Position numbers and translations under genes: made by a program | Origin: a bacterium | GTDB lineage: Bacteria > Joyebacterota > Joyebacteria > Joyebacterales > Joyebacteraceae | Direction of reading: 5' to 3' | Assembly (NCBI GenBank): GCA_029990205.1 | Contig: JAPEKQ010000005.1 | Span: forward strand, 72,583 to 136,582 | Length of the DNA: 64,000 nt | Notes under the pieces: generated by a model | The model's database searches: none | Told to the model about the DNA's origin: nothing | What the model saw: only the letters and a program-made list of their open reading frames with translations | Shown: one piece after another, positions 56,749-64,000 of the stretch | How positions within the stretch are numbered: position 1 is the first letter of the stretch | Layout of the letters: every line of letters starts with the position of its first letter

Positions 56749-57537
56749 TCAATCGAGCCGGTAGAGGTCCGTGCGCCGGTCCCCGCGGATGTCGTTCCTT
56801 GGGGTGATCTGCTTGTCCCGGGCCTCGGTCGGGTCGATCTCGTGGACCAGCACGGTCTCGCCCGTGACGGCGGCCCGCTCGATGATCCGTCCGCGCGGTG
56901 ACACCATCTCGCTCTGCCCCGTGAACGTCAGTTCCAACCCCGCCCGTTTCTCGGTCCCGACACGGTTCGAGGTGATCGAGAAGACCCTGTTCTCGATCGA
57001 CCTCGTCACCATGGCGTCCTGGCAGTACGGGAGCACGAGGTTCGCCGAGTGGCAGAGGATGTCCGCTCCGAGAAGCGCCAGCGATCGTGCGACCTCGGGA
57101 AAGATCCAGTCGAAGCAGATCATCATACCGAGCTTCACACCCGCGACCTCGACGATGGCCGGCGGCCTGTTCCCTGGGAGGAAGACCTCCTTCTCAGTAT
57201 TGAACAGCTGGATCTTCCGGTACACCTCGCGACGGCCGTCGGGCGCCATAAGGAGCGATGAGTTATAGAGCCCTTCATCCGCTCGCTCCGCGAACCCGAT
57301 GATCACCGTCGCGTCCTTCTCCCCGGCGATCGCGGCAAGACGGTCGAACACGCCGCTCTCCGGCGGCTGCGAGAGCCCTTCGGCCTCCTCGGTCGACTCG
57401 AACAGGTAGCCCGACAGCGCGAGCTCAGGCATCACGAAGAGATCGGCATCCACCGGCTCGATGAGTCCGGCCAGCCGCCGAGCATTGCCCTCGATGTCTC
57501 CGAACACCGGTTCGAACTGGACTGCCGCTGCCCTCAT
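56749..57537 (-). CDS. Carbon-nitrogen hydrolase (nitrilase superfamily amidohydrolase)
   Basis: The 262-residue alpha-beta-beta-alpha hydrolase has the catalytic triad in context: Glu in DLFVMPELALSGY (about 41), Lys in VYRKIQLFNTE (about 110) and Cys in VKLGMMICFDWIFPE (about 142). The length suits omega-amidase, N-carbamoylputrescine or other small-amide hydrolases; the substrate is not evident. It is divergent from an unknown gene with sigma-54-type promoter matches, which would fit nitrogen metabolism, but this is only contextual. Confidence 0.92.
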   Translation of the reverse strand: MRAAAVQFEPVFGDIEGNARRLAGLIEPVDADLFVMPELALSGYLFESTEEAEGLSQPPESGVFDRLAAIAGEKDATVIIGFAERADEGLYNSSLLMAPDGRREVYRKIQLFNTEKEVFLPGNRPPAIVEVAGVKLGMMICFDWIFPEVARSLALLGADILCHSANLVLPYCQDAMVTRSIENRVFSITSNRVGTEKRAGLELTFTGQSEMVSPRGRIIERAAVTGETVLVHEIDPTEARDKQITPRNDIRGDRRTDLYRLD

Positions 57538-57700
57538 GCTTCACCCGCTTTCCTCTCAGGCCGTTGGTGCTTGCAGTTCGCAGTATCAATCGACGCGTCG
57601 CCACGCCTGGAACAGCACTATTCACAATGTACACGGTTTGGCAGGGAGTAACGAGCCTGTTTATGCCCGCCTCAGGTCGGTCTCAGCGTGCCTCAAGAGA

Positions 57701-57717
57701 TGGCACGCCTTCTGCAT
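57701..57717 (+). promoter_or_regulatory. Sigma-54-type -24/-12 promoter match (distal)
   Basis: TGGCACGCCTTCTGCAT matches the sigma-54 consensus TGGCACG-N4-TTGCA with one mismatch. GG (57702-57703) and GC (57714-57715) are separated by exactly 10 nt. It is 177 nt upstream of the ATG of the unknown gene at 57894. Confidence 0.5.
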
Positions 57718-57835
57718 ATCTTCCCTGGAAGCCGCAGAGAACGGGCCTTCCCCGCTCCGGCGACTGCCGGATGTGGGCTCGACTGGCGCGGCGCCCGAGG
57801 TGGTGCGCAACCAACAGATCGCCGCCGACGCGCCG

Positions 57836-57852
57836 TGGCACACGGCTTGCAT
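57836..57852 (+). promoter_or_regulatory. Sigma-54-type -24/-12 promoter match (proximal)
   Basis: TGGCACACGGCTTGCAT has the full TGGCAC and TTGCAT boxes with GG (57837-57838) and GC (57849-57850) exactly 10 nt apart. Transcription would start near 57862, about 32 nt before the ATG at 57894. Confidence 0.6.
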
Positions 57853-57893
57853 TCCCGAATCGTCAGACAGTTGAGACTACCGGGCATCGACGC

Positions 57894-58721
57894 ATGGCCG
57901 AACGATGGAATCGAGGCAACGTGAAGAAGGCACCGACCCGCGCGACCAGACGCTCCGCCGCGCGCCGTAGACTTGAGATTGGAACAGACATTCAGACCTC
58001 GTACTTCTTCATGCTGAATTGCCTGCTCCACTCTCGCATCCACACGGGCATAGAGTCGAACTCCGACATCTATGACGAGGACGTCAACGTCTACCTCGCG
58101 CACCTCCTGAACTCACAGATCGATCCGGTGAACATCGAACGCGCCGGCCGCTACATCGCCGCCAGCGACGACGAGCTTCACCGGATGGCGGCCGAGGCCC
58201 CATCCGATCGCGAGCGCTATCTCGCGTACAAGACGACCGCCGACTATCTGCTTCTCTCGATCGCGGTGTTCGACACCGTCGACCGACCCAGGACCCACCT
58301 GCCACCCGCGCTTCGCACGCCCCGGCAGGTGTTCATCGCACGCGCCGCCACATACTACTCGCAGGCGGCGTCGTACGCCTGCAGGATCCATCGCGGTCCC
58401 GATGGAGTCTCGCGTGTCCTCCAGAAGCTGTCCGATGGATTCGAGAACTACGTGCGGATCCTAACCTACATGCGCGGACAGTATCTGGGACTGCTCAAGC
58501 GCTACTCCGAGGGGGAACTCTACCATCTCGATCGCCAGATCGAGGAGATACGGCGCGGGGAAACGATCGAGCAGATCAGGGATGAGTTCCTCGAGGCTTA
58601 CTCCGCGTGGATGAAGCCCGAGAGCGATCAGCCGCGCGACGAACTCCGCGAGGAGCTCCTGCGCCAGGCTCAGCGGCTCAGCGAGATCGACCCGACATTC
58701 GACTTCCGACTCCCGGCCTGA
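57894..58721 (+). CDS. Unknown conserved-looking helical protein
   Basis: I do not recognise this 275-residue protein. It has a basic N-terminus (KKAPTRATRRSAARRR) and then a largely helical body, for example TSYFFMLNCLLHSRIHTG, DVNVYLAHLLNSQIDPVN, YKTTADYLLLSIAVFDTVDR and FIARAATYYSQAASYACRIH. The ATG at 57894 has no clear ribosome binding site; GTG 57921 follows GAGG by 4 nt and may be the true start. No signal peptide or membrane span is obvious. Two sigma-54-type promoter matches lie upstream. It is divergent from the nitrilase-family gene and convergent with the LysM lipoprotein gene. Confidence 0.75.
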   Translation: MAERWNRGNVKKAPTRATRRSAARRRLEIGTDIQTSYFFMLNCLLHSRIHTGIESNSDIYDEDVNVYLAHLLNSQIDPVNIERAGRYIAASDDELHRMAAEAPSDRERYLAYKTTADYLLLSIAVFDTVDRPRTHLPPALRTPRQVFIARAATYYSQAASYACRIHRGPDGVSRVLQKLSDGFENYVRILTYMRGQYLGLLKRYSEGELYHLDRQIEEIRRGETIEQIRDEFLEAYSAWMKPESDQPRDELREELLRQAQRLSEIDPTFDFRLPA

Positions 58722-58790
58722 CACGCGGCCGAGGCGCCGGCTGCGCCGGAGAGCGTCCGAGTCACCGGACAGCAGGCCCGAACGAACAAC

Positions 58791-58836
58791 AGCTCCTGCC
58801 CGCACTCCGGCATCACCGGGGACACGGGCAGGAGCT
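58791..58836. terminator. Long-stem terminator between convergent genes
   Basis: AGCTCCTGCCCG pairs perfectly with CGGGCAGGAGCT across a 22-nt loop that itself contains a CCGG/CCGG mini-stem; TGTTT follows on the plus strand. It lies 3 nt from the LysM gene stop, between it and the unknown gene. Confidence 0.65.
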
Positions 58837-58839
58837 TGT

Positions 58840-59490
58840 TTAGTTCCGCGGGATGAAGAGCTTCTGACCGACGCTGATGACGTCGGGGTTCGTCAGGTTG
58901 TTCTCGCGGATGATGGCATTGACGGTCACACCGTACTGCGAAGCGATAGCCGCCAGCGTCTCACCGGACCGTACCTCATGCTCGTACCCGGTCCCGGTAG
59001 CGATCTGGTCGCGGAGCGCATCGATGTCGGCCCTCAGCTGCGCGTTCTCCCGGGTGACCTCTTCGAGGACGATCTGCATCCGTGCCAGCAGATCGTCGCG
59101 ATCCGCCTCACGCCCGGAGTCGACGTCCCGGATCCTGCCTTCGAGCTCGATGCCGAGCTGCTCCTGACCGCTCCGCACCGCCTCGAGCCCGCGACCGAAC
59201 TCCGCCTCGAGACTGGCGATCCGTGTCGAGAGCCCCTCGTTGACCATCCGGAGCGCGGCGATCTCGTCCTCGACGGCGGTCAGACGGCCGTCGATCTGGA
59301 GCATCTTCTCTGACAGCGAGGCCTGCCGCTGCGAGAAGTTCTCCTCCGCCTCCCAGACGTCTCTCTTGACCGCGAGACCTCCGGTGCCGCACCCGGACAA
59401 CGTCAGCCCGACGGACAGACAGAGAACCGCGGCGAGAACAACGCGGGTCGGCCGGCACACGTGGGTGCCGCGTGGAATCGTTTTCGTCAT
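58840..59490 (-). CDS. Coiled-coil lipoprotein with C-terminal LysM domain
   Basis: The 216-residue protein has a lipoprotein signal ending LTLSGCGTGG (Cys34). A long coiled coil (about 45-160; QASLSEKMLQIDGRLTAVED) and a C-terminal LysM domain (EVRSGETLAAIASQYGVTVN to PDVISVGQKLFIPRN) follow. LysM binds peptidoglycan, so the protein should tether the outer membrane lipid anchor to the wall. It occupies the position where CpoB/YbgF is found in proteobacterial tol-pal operons, 12 nt after pal, and its coiled coil resembles that of CpoB, but CpoB carries TPRs instead of LysM. Confidence 0.9.
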   Translation of the reverse strand: MTKTIPRGTHVCRPTRVVLAAVLCLSVGLTLSGCGTGGLAVKRDVWEAEENFSQRQASLSEKMLQIDGRLTAVEDEIAALRMVNEGLSTRIASLEAEFGRGLEAVRSGQEQLGIELEGRIRDVDSGREADRDDLLARMQIVLEEVTRENAQLRADIDALRDQIATGTGYEHEVRSGETLAAIASQYGVTVNAIIRENNLTNPDVISVGQKLFIPRN

Positions 59491-59502
59491 GGCGACCTCC
59501 GG

Positions 59503-60036
59503 CTACTCGGAGACGACGAAGTGAGCCCTGCGGTTCTTCGACCAGGCATCCTCGCTGCTCCGCGGGTCGAGCGGCTGCTCTTCGCCGTAGCTGACGGTGC
59601 CGAGTCTCGCCGCGCCGACGCCGAGACCGACGAGGTAGCGCCGGGCCGCGAGAGCGCGCTGCTCGCCGAGCGCCATGTTGTACTCGTTGGTGCCGCGCTC
59701 GTCGCAGTGCCCCTCGATCATCACGCGGACCTGATCGTTCTCACGCAGCCAGTTGGCGATGCGCTGGAGAACGGCCTCATCCTGCGGGAGGATGTTGTAC
59801 TGGTCGAACTCGAAGTAGATGTCCGCGAACACGCTCGAGGCCGGCTCGATGTAGATCGTGTCGTCGGAGACATCCGCCAGAGGAAGATCGTCGCCGCTGA
59901 TGGCGCCGACGTCCTCGGTGGTCCCCAGATCCTCGGTCGGATCCGCCATGACCTCTTCCTTGCTGCCGCAACCGGAGAGCGCCAGCATCGCGAACACTGC
60001 GAACAGACATGCTGCCAGAGCGAGGTTCTTCCTCAT
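59503..60036 (-). CDS. pal: Peptidoglycan-associated lipoprotein Pal
   Basis: A 177-residue outer-membrane lipoprotein with signal ending LALSGCGSKE. A short acidic linker precedes an OmpA-like peptidoglycan-binding domain: IYFEFDQYNILPQDEAVLQR, IEGHCDERGTNEYNMALGEQ, and LGTVSYGEEQP with terminal SKNRRAHFVV. The start at ATG 60036 follows GAGGAGGAG; an open extension to 60081 is not needed. It lies between tolB and the LysM gene and partners TolB in envelope constriction. Confidence 0.96.
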   Translation of the reverse strand: MRKNLALAACLFAVFAMLALSGCGSKEEVMADPTEDLGTTEDVGAISGDDLPLADVSDDTIYIEPASSVFADIYFEFDQYNILPQDEAVLQRIANWLRENDQVRVMIEGHCDERGTNEYNMALGEQRALAARRYLVGLGVGAARLGTVSYGEEQPLDPRSSEDAWSKNRRAHFVVSE

Positions 60037-60068
60037 GACTCCTCCTCCTCGCGGACGCGTCTCGCCCG

Positions 60069-61373
60069 CTAGTCGGACCACGCAGGGCTCAGATAGTCTC
60101 CGGCCCCGCTGGTCAGCCTCACAGGTTCCAGTTCGTATATATCTATCATATACAGGTCGGTCTTTCCTCCCTGCTTCACGCTATAGACGACGTGCCGGCC
60201 GTCTCTCGCCCAGGACGGGTCTTCCTTCTGACCTGCTCCGCTCGTCAATCTGATGGTCTCCCCGGTCTCCACGTCGACCGTGCAGATCTGGAAGGTCCCG
60301 CTGATGCGAGAAGTATAGACGATGAGCTCGCCCTTGGGCGACCAATCCGGCGACGTATTGTAGTTTCCCTGGAGCGTCACTCGCCGTGGTGTCCCCCCGC
60401 TCGCGCCCATGACATAGATCTGCGGGACGCCGGCCCGGTCCGATACGAACGCCACGCGCCGCCCGTCGGGCGACCAGCACGGAGAAGACTCAGTGCTCCT
60501 CCCGAAGGTCAGCCGTCTCGGGTCGGATCCGTCAGCGCGCAGACGGTAGATCTCCGGGTTACCGTCCTTCGAGAGACTCATCAGCATCTCATCGCCGCGC
60601 GGCGACGGAGACACGAACGCGTTGAGACCCGGGAACGCGGTCAGTCGCTCGCCGCTCCCGCTGATCGACGCCCTCCGGCACTCCTGCCTGCTCTCGCGGA
60701 TGAGCGTGTAGGCCAGCTCCTCGGCGCCCGGGAACCAGTCCGGTGAGATCGCGATGGCGTCCTGGCGTGTGACCCGACGACGGTTCTCACCGTCGTAGTC
60801 CATCACGTAGACCTCCTTCGAACCCGTCACGGCGGAGACGAACGCGATCTTCGTCTTCGCGATCCCGGTCTCGCCCGTCAGCTTGAAGACGATGTCATCG
60901 GAGATGTTGTGCACGGCGTCGCGCCACTGCTCTCGCGAGCCCACGTACCGTCGGCCGAAGATCGCCTTGCCCTGCGCGAGGTCGTAGATGGTCGCCTCGA
61001 CGTAGACCTCGGAGAGGTCCCCGCCGATCTTCCCCTTCACCAGGATCTCGGCGCCGAGCGCCGACCACTCCTGGAACGCGATCCGTCCCGAGATGCGATC
61101 ATCGATCTCGGTCTCATCAACGAACTCGCGGTTCTCCACGATGCTGAAGTACCCGGAGTGCCCGAGATCGAACTCGATCACGTCGCGCGCGGCCGCAGCG
61201 TCGACGATCGTGCCGCCTTCCAGCTCGAAGAGCGGGACCGCGACGATGACCTTCTGGCCGAACGCCTTCGACACGTTCAGATGGACCTGCGCGCCCGCGG
61301 TGACAGCCATCAGCAACATCAGCGGCACCGCCAGCATCGCACGCGACGCGCATCTGCGTTTCTGTCCAAGCAT
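60069..61373 (-). CDS. tolB: Tol-Pal system beta-propeller protein TolB
   Basis: A 434-residue periplasmic protein with a Sec signal (hydrophobic LAVPLMLLMAVTAGAQ). It has the TolB N-terminal domain (KVIVAVPLFELEGGTIVDAA) and a C-terminal six-bladed propeller with repeats such as TGSKEVYVMDYDGENRRRVT, SKDGNPEIYRLRADGSDPRR and SPDGRRVAFVSDRAGVPQIY. One blade near residue 235 is unusually divergent (ESRQECRRASISGSG). AGGAG is 8 nt before ATG 61373; it follows the TonB/TolA-like gene by 5 nt. Confidence 0.95.
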   Translation of the reverse strand: MLGQKRRCASRAMLAVPLMLLMAVTAGAQVHLNVSKAFGQKVIVAVPLFELEGGTIVDAAAARDVIEFDLGHSGYFSIVENREFVDETEIDDRISGRIAFQEWSALGAEILVKGKIGGDLSEVYVEATIYDLAQGKAIFGRRYVGSREQWRDAVHNISDDIVFKLTGETGIAKTKIAFVSAVTGSKEVYVMDYDGENRRRVTRQDAIAISPDWFPGAEELAYTLIRESRQECRRASISGSGERLTAFPGLNAFVSPSPRGDEMLMSLSKDGNPEIYRLRADGSDPRRLTFGRSTESSPCWSPDGRRVAFVSDRAGVPQIYVMGASGGTPRRVTLQGNYNTSPDWSPKGELIVYTSRISGTFQICTVDVETGETIRLTSGAGQKEDPSWARDGRHVVYSVKQGGKTDLYMIDIYELEPVRLTSGAGDYLSPAWSD

Positions 61374-61378
61374 CGAAG

Positions 61379-62086
61379 CTACTCCTGCTTCACGGTGAAG
61401 TCGATAATGACATCCAGGTGGTCTTCCATGTAGTCGTCCGGCAGCGGCGGGAACGGGGTCGAGTCTCTGACCGCCTTCACCGCGGATTGGTCGACGTTGG
61501 GAAGATTGGATGAACGCCGCACCGTCACGAGTTCGGCCGAGCCGTCTCGTCTGATGCGGAAAGAGATCCGGGTGCTCAACTGGTCCTGCGTTATCAGGCG
61601 CGAGCTCGGCTGCCTCCAGTTCGAGCTCACCTTGCCCTGAACGATCGATAGATACCACGCGTACGGGAATCTCGAGGCCGTCACGGTCGCGCTCGCCGAC
61701 GCGACAGGCTCCGTCGGCTGCTGCTCGACCTCAGGCTCCTCCGCCCGCTCTTCGTCCTGAGACCGGAGGCGCTCGGCCAACCGGTCAGCCAGACTCTCCC
61801 TCTCTTCGGGTGGGTCGCGCCTGATCGCCACGCGGCGCTGCGGCGCCGGCTCCTCGGGGATCCGCTCCTCCACGATCTCGGGCGCGGGCTCCGGCGGTGT
61901 CTCGACAGTCTCTTCGATCTCCGGCTCGGGCGTCTCAACACGCACCGGCTGGCTCCTGATATCGACGAGCTCCACGCTGTAGACGTCGAGCCCCATCTCT
62001 TCGTCCGTGAAGATCCCCGGTATGAACGGGAGGATAAAGAGCAGGACCACGTGGGCCGATGCCGATATGATGAGGAACCGGTTCAC
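61379..62086 (-). CDS. TonB/TolA-like energy transducer
   Basis: The 235-residue protein has one N-terminal membrane helix (FLIISASAHVVLLFILPF). A Pro/Glu-rich periplasm-spanning stretch (about 50-125; TPEPEIEETVETPPEPAPEI) and a C-terminal TonB/TolA domain (SNWRQPSSRLITQDQLSTRI, RRDGSAELVTVRRSSNLPNV, AVKAVRDSTPFPPLPDDY) follow. In this operon it takes the place of TolA. It overlaps none of its neighbours but starts 3 nt before the TolR stop region, so it is co-transcribed. Confidence 0.92.
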   Translation of the reverse strand: MNRFLIISASAHVVLLFILPFIPGIFTDEEMGLDVYSVELVDIRSQPVRVETPEPEIEETVETPPEPAPEIVEERIPEEPAPQRRVAIRRDPPEERESLADRLAERLRSQDEERAEEPEVEQQPTEPVASASATVTASRFPYAWYLSIVQGKVSSNWRQPSSRLITQDQLSTRISFRIRRDGSAELVTVRRSSNLPNVDQSAVKAVRDSTPFPPLPDDYMEDHLDVIIDFTVKQE

Positions 62087-62089
62087 AGA

Positions 62090-62497
62090 TCACTCCGCCG
62101 GCTTCGTGGCCATCCCGAGTCGCGAGAGGCCCGCGCTGCGAGCCGCGTCGAGGACCTCGACGACCCGGCCGTAACGGATGTCCTGGTCGGCCTTGATGAG
62201 AACGGCCGCATCAGCGTTCGCGGCCTGGATGTTCGACAGGCGCTCGCCAAGATCCTCCATCGTCACGCGCTGGCCCTCGAAGTAGATCCGGTCGTTGGAC
62301 GAGACCGTCACGGTCACGACGTCCGACACATCGATCTTCGCGGGCTCCGCGGTCGGCAGGTTCACCTCGATCCCCTGCTCGATCATCGGCGCGACGATGA
62401 TGAAGATGACGAGAAGCGCCATCATGATATCGACCAGGGACGTGACGTTGATCTCCCCGATCGGATCCATTCCCTGTTCATCGTGCCTGCGACGCAC
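62090..62497 (-). CDS. tolR: TolR/ExbD-type proton-channel subunit, GTG start
   Basis: The 135-residue protein has the short cytoplasmic N-terminus (M)RRRHDEQGMDPIGEINVTSL, then the membrane helix VDIMMALLVIFIIVAPMI with the functional Asp, and a periplasmic domain (VTVSSNDRIYFEGQRVTMED, VLIKADQDIRYGRVVEVLD). I place the start at GTG 62497: GGAGGAG lies 7 nt upstream and the basic MRRR start is the family norm. A longer frame to 62752 overlaps tolQ and is spurious. Confidence 0.93.
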   Translation of the reverse strand: MRRRHDEQGMDPIGEINVTSLVDIMMALLVIFIIVAPMIEQGIEVNLPTAEPAKIDVSDVVTVTVSSNDRIYFEGQRVTMEDLGERLSNIQAANADAAVLIKADQDIRYGRVVEVLDAARSAGLSRLGMATKPAE

Positions 62498-62514
62498 TGG
62501 CTCTCTCCTCCGCC

Positions 62515-63192
62515 TTACCGCTCGCCCAGGTTCCGCTCGACGGTCGAGAGAAACTCCGATGAGAAGTTCTCCATCGTCGTCGTGAGCGTACGGACCCGGT
62601 TCATGAGGTAGTTGTAGCCCGCCAGCGCGGGGATGGCGACGGCAAGTCCCGCGACCGTCGTGGTGAGCGCGGCCGAGATGCCCGGCGCCACGCTGGAGAT
62701 GCTGGCACTGCCCGTGACGTACATCGCGGTGAATGCCTTCATGATGCCCCACACGGTGCCGAAGAGGCCGATGAACGGCGCGGCGCCGACGATGGTCGCC
62801 AGAGTGATGAGGTACTTCCGGAGCTCAAGCACCTGCTCCGAGATGGCGCGTCCCAGCGAACGGTCGAGCCCGTCGATCTGAACGATCGAGAGGCCGCGCG
62901 CACCGCTGCGCCCCTGCATGACGAGCGCCAGCTGCTCGAGACCCGCGTTGAGCACGCTTGCGACCGGTGAGCTCTCGAAGTTCGTGCGGTCGCTGTAGTG
63001 GTTCACCATGCCGTCGGGACTCTCGTGGAACTTCTTCAGAAGCCTCTGCGAACGAGCCTCGGCCCGCTTGAGCGTCAGATACTTGAAGAGGATGATGGCC
63101 CATGCGTAGACGGACACGACGAACAGGAAGAAGACGATCGTCTTCCCCACAGCGCCCGACTGCCCGACCGTGGCCAGAAACCCAGTACCCAC
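62515..63192 (-). CDS. tolQ: TolQ/ExbB-type proton-channel subunit
   Basis: The 225-residue protein has three membrane helices: VFFLFVVSVYAWAIILFKYL (near 20-40), then LITLATIVGAAPFIGLFGTVWGI-type (near 128-150) and PGISAALTTTVAGLAVAIPA (near 168-190). The Thr-rich third helix and GLFGTVWGIMKAF are the TolQ/ExbB signatures. Together with TolR it forms the proton-driven stator for Tol-Pal. It starts the recognisable tol operon, 18 nt after the peptidase-like gene. Confidence 0.95.
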   Translation of the reverse strand: MGTGFLATVGQSGAVGKTIVFFLFVVSVYAWAIILFKYLTLKRAEARSQRLLKKFHESPDGMVNHYSDRTNFESSPVASVLNAGLEQLALVMQGRSGARGLSIVQIDGLDRSLGRAISEQVLELRKYLITLATIVGAAPFIGLFGTVWGIMKAFTAMYVTGSASISSVAPGISAALTTTVAGLAVAIPALAGYNYLMNRVRTLTTTMENFSSEFLSTVERNLGER

Positions 63193-63210
63193 ACGTTCCT
63201 CCTGTCTATG

Positions 63211-64000
63211 CTACGGCCGCGGCGCGACCGCCTGCTCCGCGTCACTCAGGGTCTCGGCGCGGAGATAGTCCTTCCACTGCGTATCGATCTCGTCGACGGG
63301 CGCACCCAGCGCTGTCTCGACCGCCTCGGTCGCCGGTCCCGGGGTCGAGCCCTGCTCCCGGTAGAGCTCTGCAAAGGCATCCGCCCCACGGGTTGCGATG
63401 ACGTACTCAACGAACGATCCGGCCAGCACCTGAGCCGTCCTGATATCGTATCTTCCGTACTCCACAGGATCGAGAAGCGATGAGAGCGCGAGCGTCTCAT
63501 CATCCTCGAGAATCCGCCGCGCCACGTCCCGAAGCTGCTCGCCGCCCCACGTCCCGGAGGCCGCGACGGCAAGTCCCTCGCGGATGAACGGATTATACAT
63601 GCTTCCGAGAGTGGCCGCAGCGGACACCTTCGCGACCTCCCGTGTGAAAACTCTCTCCCCTCCATCCACCCAGGCAACATGAACAGCACTCGCCCATTCG
63701 ACAGCATGAGCGAGTTCCGCGTTGTCAGTCACCGCACGCTTCGCATCAACAGACGGGTAAAGGTAAACGTCTATTCGCGGCGCCGCCGGCAGTCCAAGCA
63801 CGCTCTGCGCCCGGTCCAGGGCATCCGGGAGCTTCGCCTTCGCGTCGTGAAGCTGCGCCGTGGCAGCGTTCCGAGCCAGTTCCGGACCGTAGTGAATGGC
63901 CATCATGGAATGCGACCCGCCGCCTGTCTCCGCAGTGGCCCAGTTCTCGTACGGGTCCTCGAACTGCCCGGCGTTGCCGACGCCCGAGATGATCATGATG
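63211..64000 (-). CDS. Partial peptidase-MA-like protein, 5' end outside window
   Basis: The frame is open to the right edge, so the N-terminus is probably beyond base 64000; an ATG at 63996 may be internal. The visible 260 residues resemble the peptidase MA-like (gluzincin) fold: AIHYGPELARNAATAQLHDA, RIDVYLYPSVDAKRAV, and MYNPFIREGLAVAASG, where the family has a HExxH helix followed by P-x-W-[IL]-x-E-G-[LF]-A. Here the HExxH helix appears as REVAKVSAAA, so the catalytic His pair is missing and the protein may be non-enzymatic. It directly precedes tolQ. Confidence 0.65.
   Translation of the reverse strand, partial: IMIISGVGNAGQFEDPYENWATAETGGGSHSMMAIHYGPELARNAATAQLHDAKAKLPDALDRAQSVLGLPAAPRIDVYLYPSVDAKRAVTDNAELAHAVEWASAVHVAWVDGGERVFTREVAKVSAAATLGSMYNPFIREGLAVAASGTWGGEQLRDVARRILEDDETLALSSLLDPVEYGRYDIRTAQVLAGSFVEYVIATRGADAFAELYREQGSTPGPATEAVETALGAPVDEIDTQWKDYLRAETLSDAEQAVAPRP

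Noticed and set aside
62498-62752. Upstream extension of the TolR frame inside tolQ
   Set aside because: The GTG at 62497 has a strong SD and gives the normal ExbD N-terminus; the extension overlaps tolQ and is Gly/His/Arg-rich.

Overview
The window is a GC-rich (mostly GTC/CTC/GAC/GCG codon) chromosomal segment of a didermic, probably anaerobic or facultative bacterium. A complete Tol-Pal gene set shows an outer membrane. A secreted protein ends in the FlgD-like sorting domain with the QNAPNPFNP signature that is widespread in the FCB group (Eisenbacteria, Krumholzibacteriota, Latescibacterota and similar phyla), and many predicted secreted repeat proteins fit that placement. The phylum assignment is an inference; there is no rRNA here. 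About 44 protein genes, one tRNA, and no IS element, prophage or CRISPR array were seen.

Region 1-10.4 kb (minus strand): a truncated S9-family peptidase lipoprotein and an ECF sigma factor lie downstream of an eight-gene run, hdrC-hdrB-hdrA-mvhD-[2Fe-2S/4Fe-4S protein]-[fumarate reductase-type flavoprotein]-[hydrogenase-maturation-protease-like]-malic enzyme. The first six genes are packed with gaps of 1-58 nt. They read as a soluble heterodisulfide-reductase-type electron-bifurcating module wired through MvhD to a cytoplasmic fumarate reductase/succinate dehydrogenase pair that has no membrane anchor. This is the most interesting system in the window.

Region 10.5-26.4 kb: an MFS permease overlaps a stand-alone LigD-type 3'-phosphoesterase gene, followed by a secreted DUF1028 protein. 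Next come two large paralogous hybrid histidine kinases (one with an SBP3 sensor domain), glycogen phosphorylase, and a PAS/GAF/GGDEF signalling gene that is split by a frameshift.

Region 26.6-38.3 kb: an orphan molybdenum hydroxylase large subunit is translationally coupled to a secreted protein built of twelve 26-27-residue repeats (two gaps are longer) and to a HEAT-repeat protein. Then come a PMT/GT39-like membrane glycosyltransferase with TPRs, a beta-propeller/beta-helix/FlgD-like secreted protein that lacks its N-terminus, three hairpins including a textbook terminator, and pfkA.

Region 38.3-50.2 kb: clpB (minus) diverges from an elongator-type tRNA(CAU), followed by the housekeeping cluster tilS-hpt-ftsH-folP-cdaA and a DUF2723 membrane protein. 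hpt apparently starts at CTG, placed by a perfect SD inside tilS.

Region 50.2-64 kb: a double M16 peptidase and a DUF885 metallopeptidase-like protein (minus), a small membrane protein, a HAMP protein, a nitrilase-family amidohydrolase, and an unknown gene preceded by two sigma-54-type promoter matches. The segment ends with tolQ-tolR-tolA/tonB-tolB-pal-LysM lipoprotein in one minus-strand operon and a truncated peptidase-like gene at the right edge.
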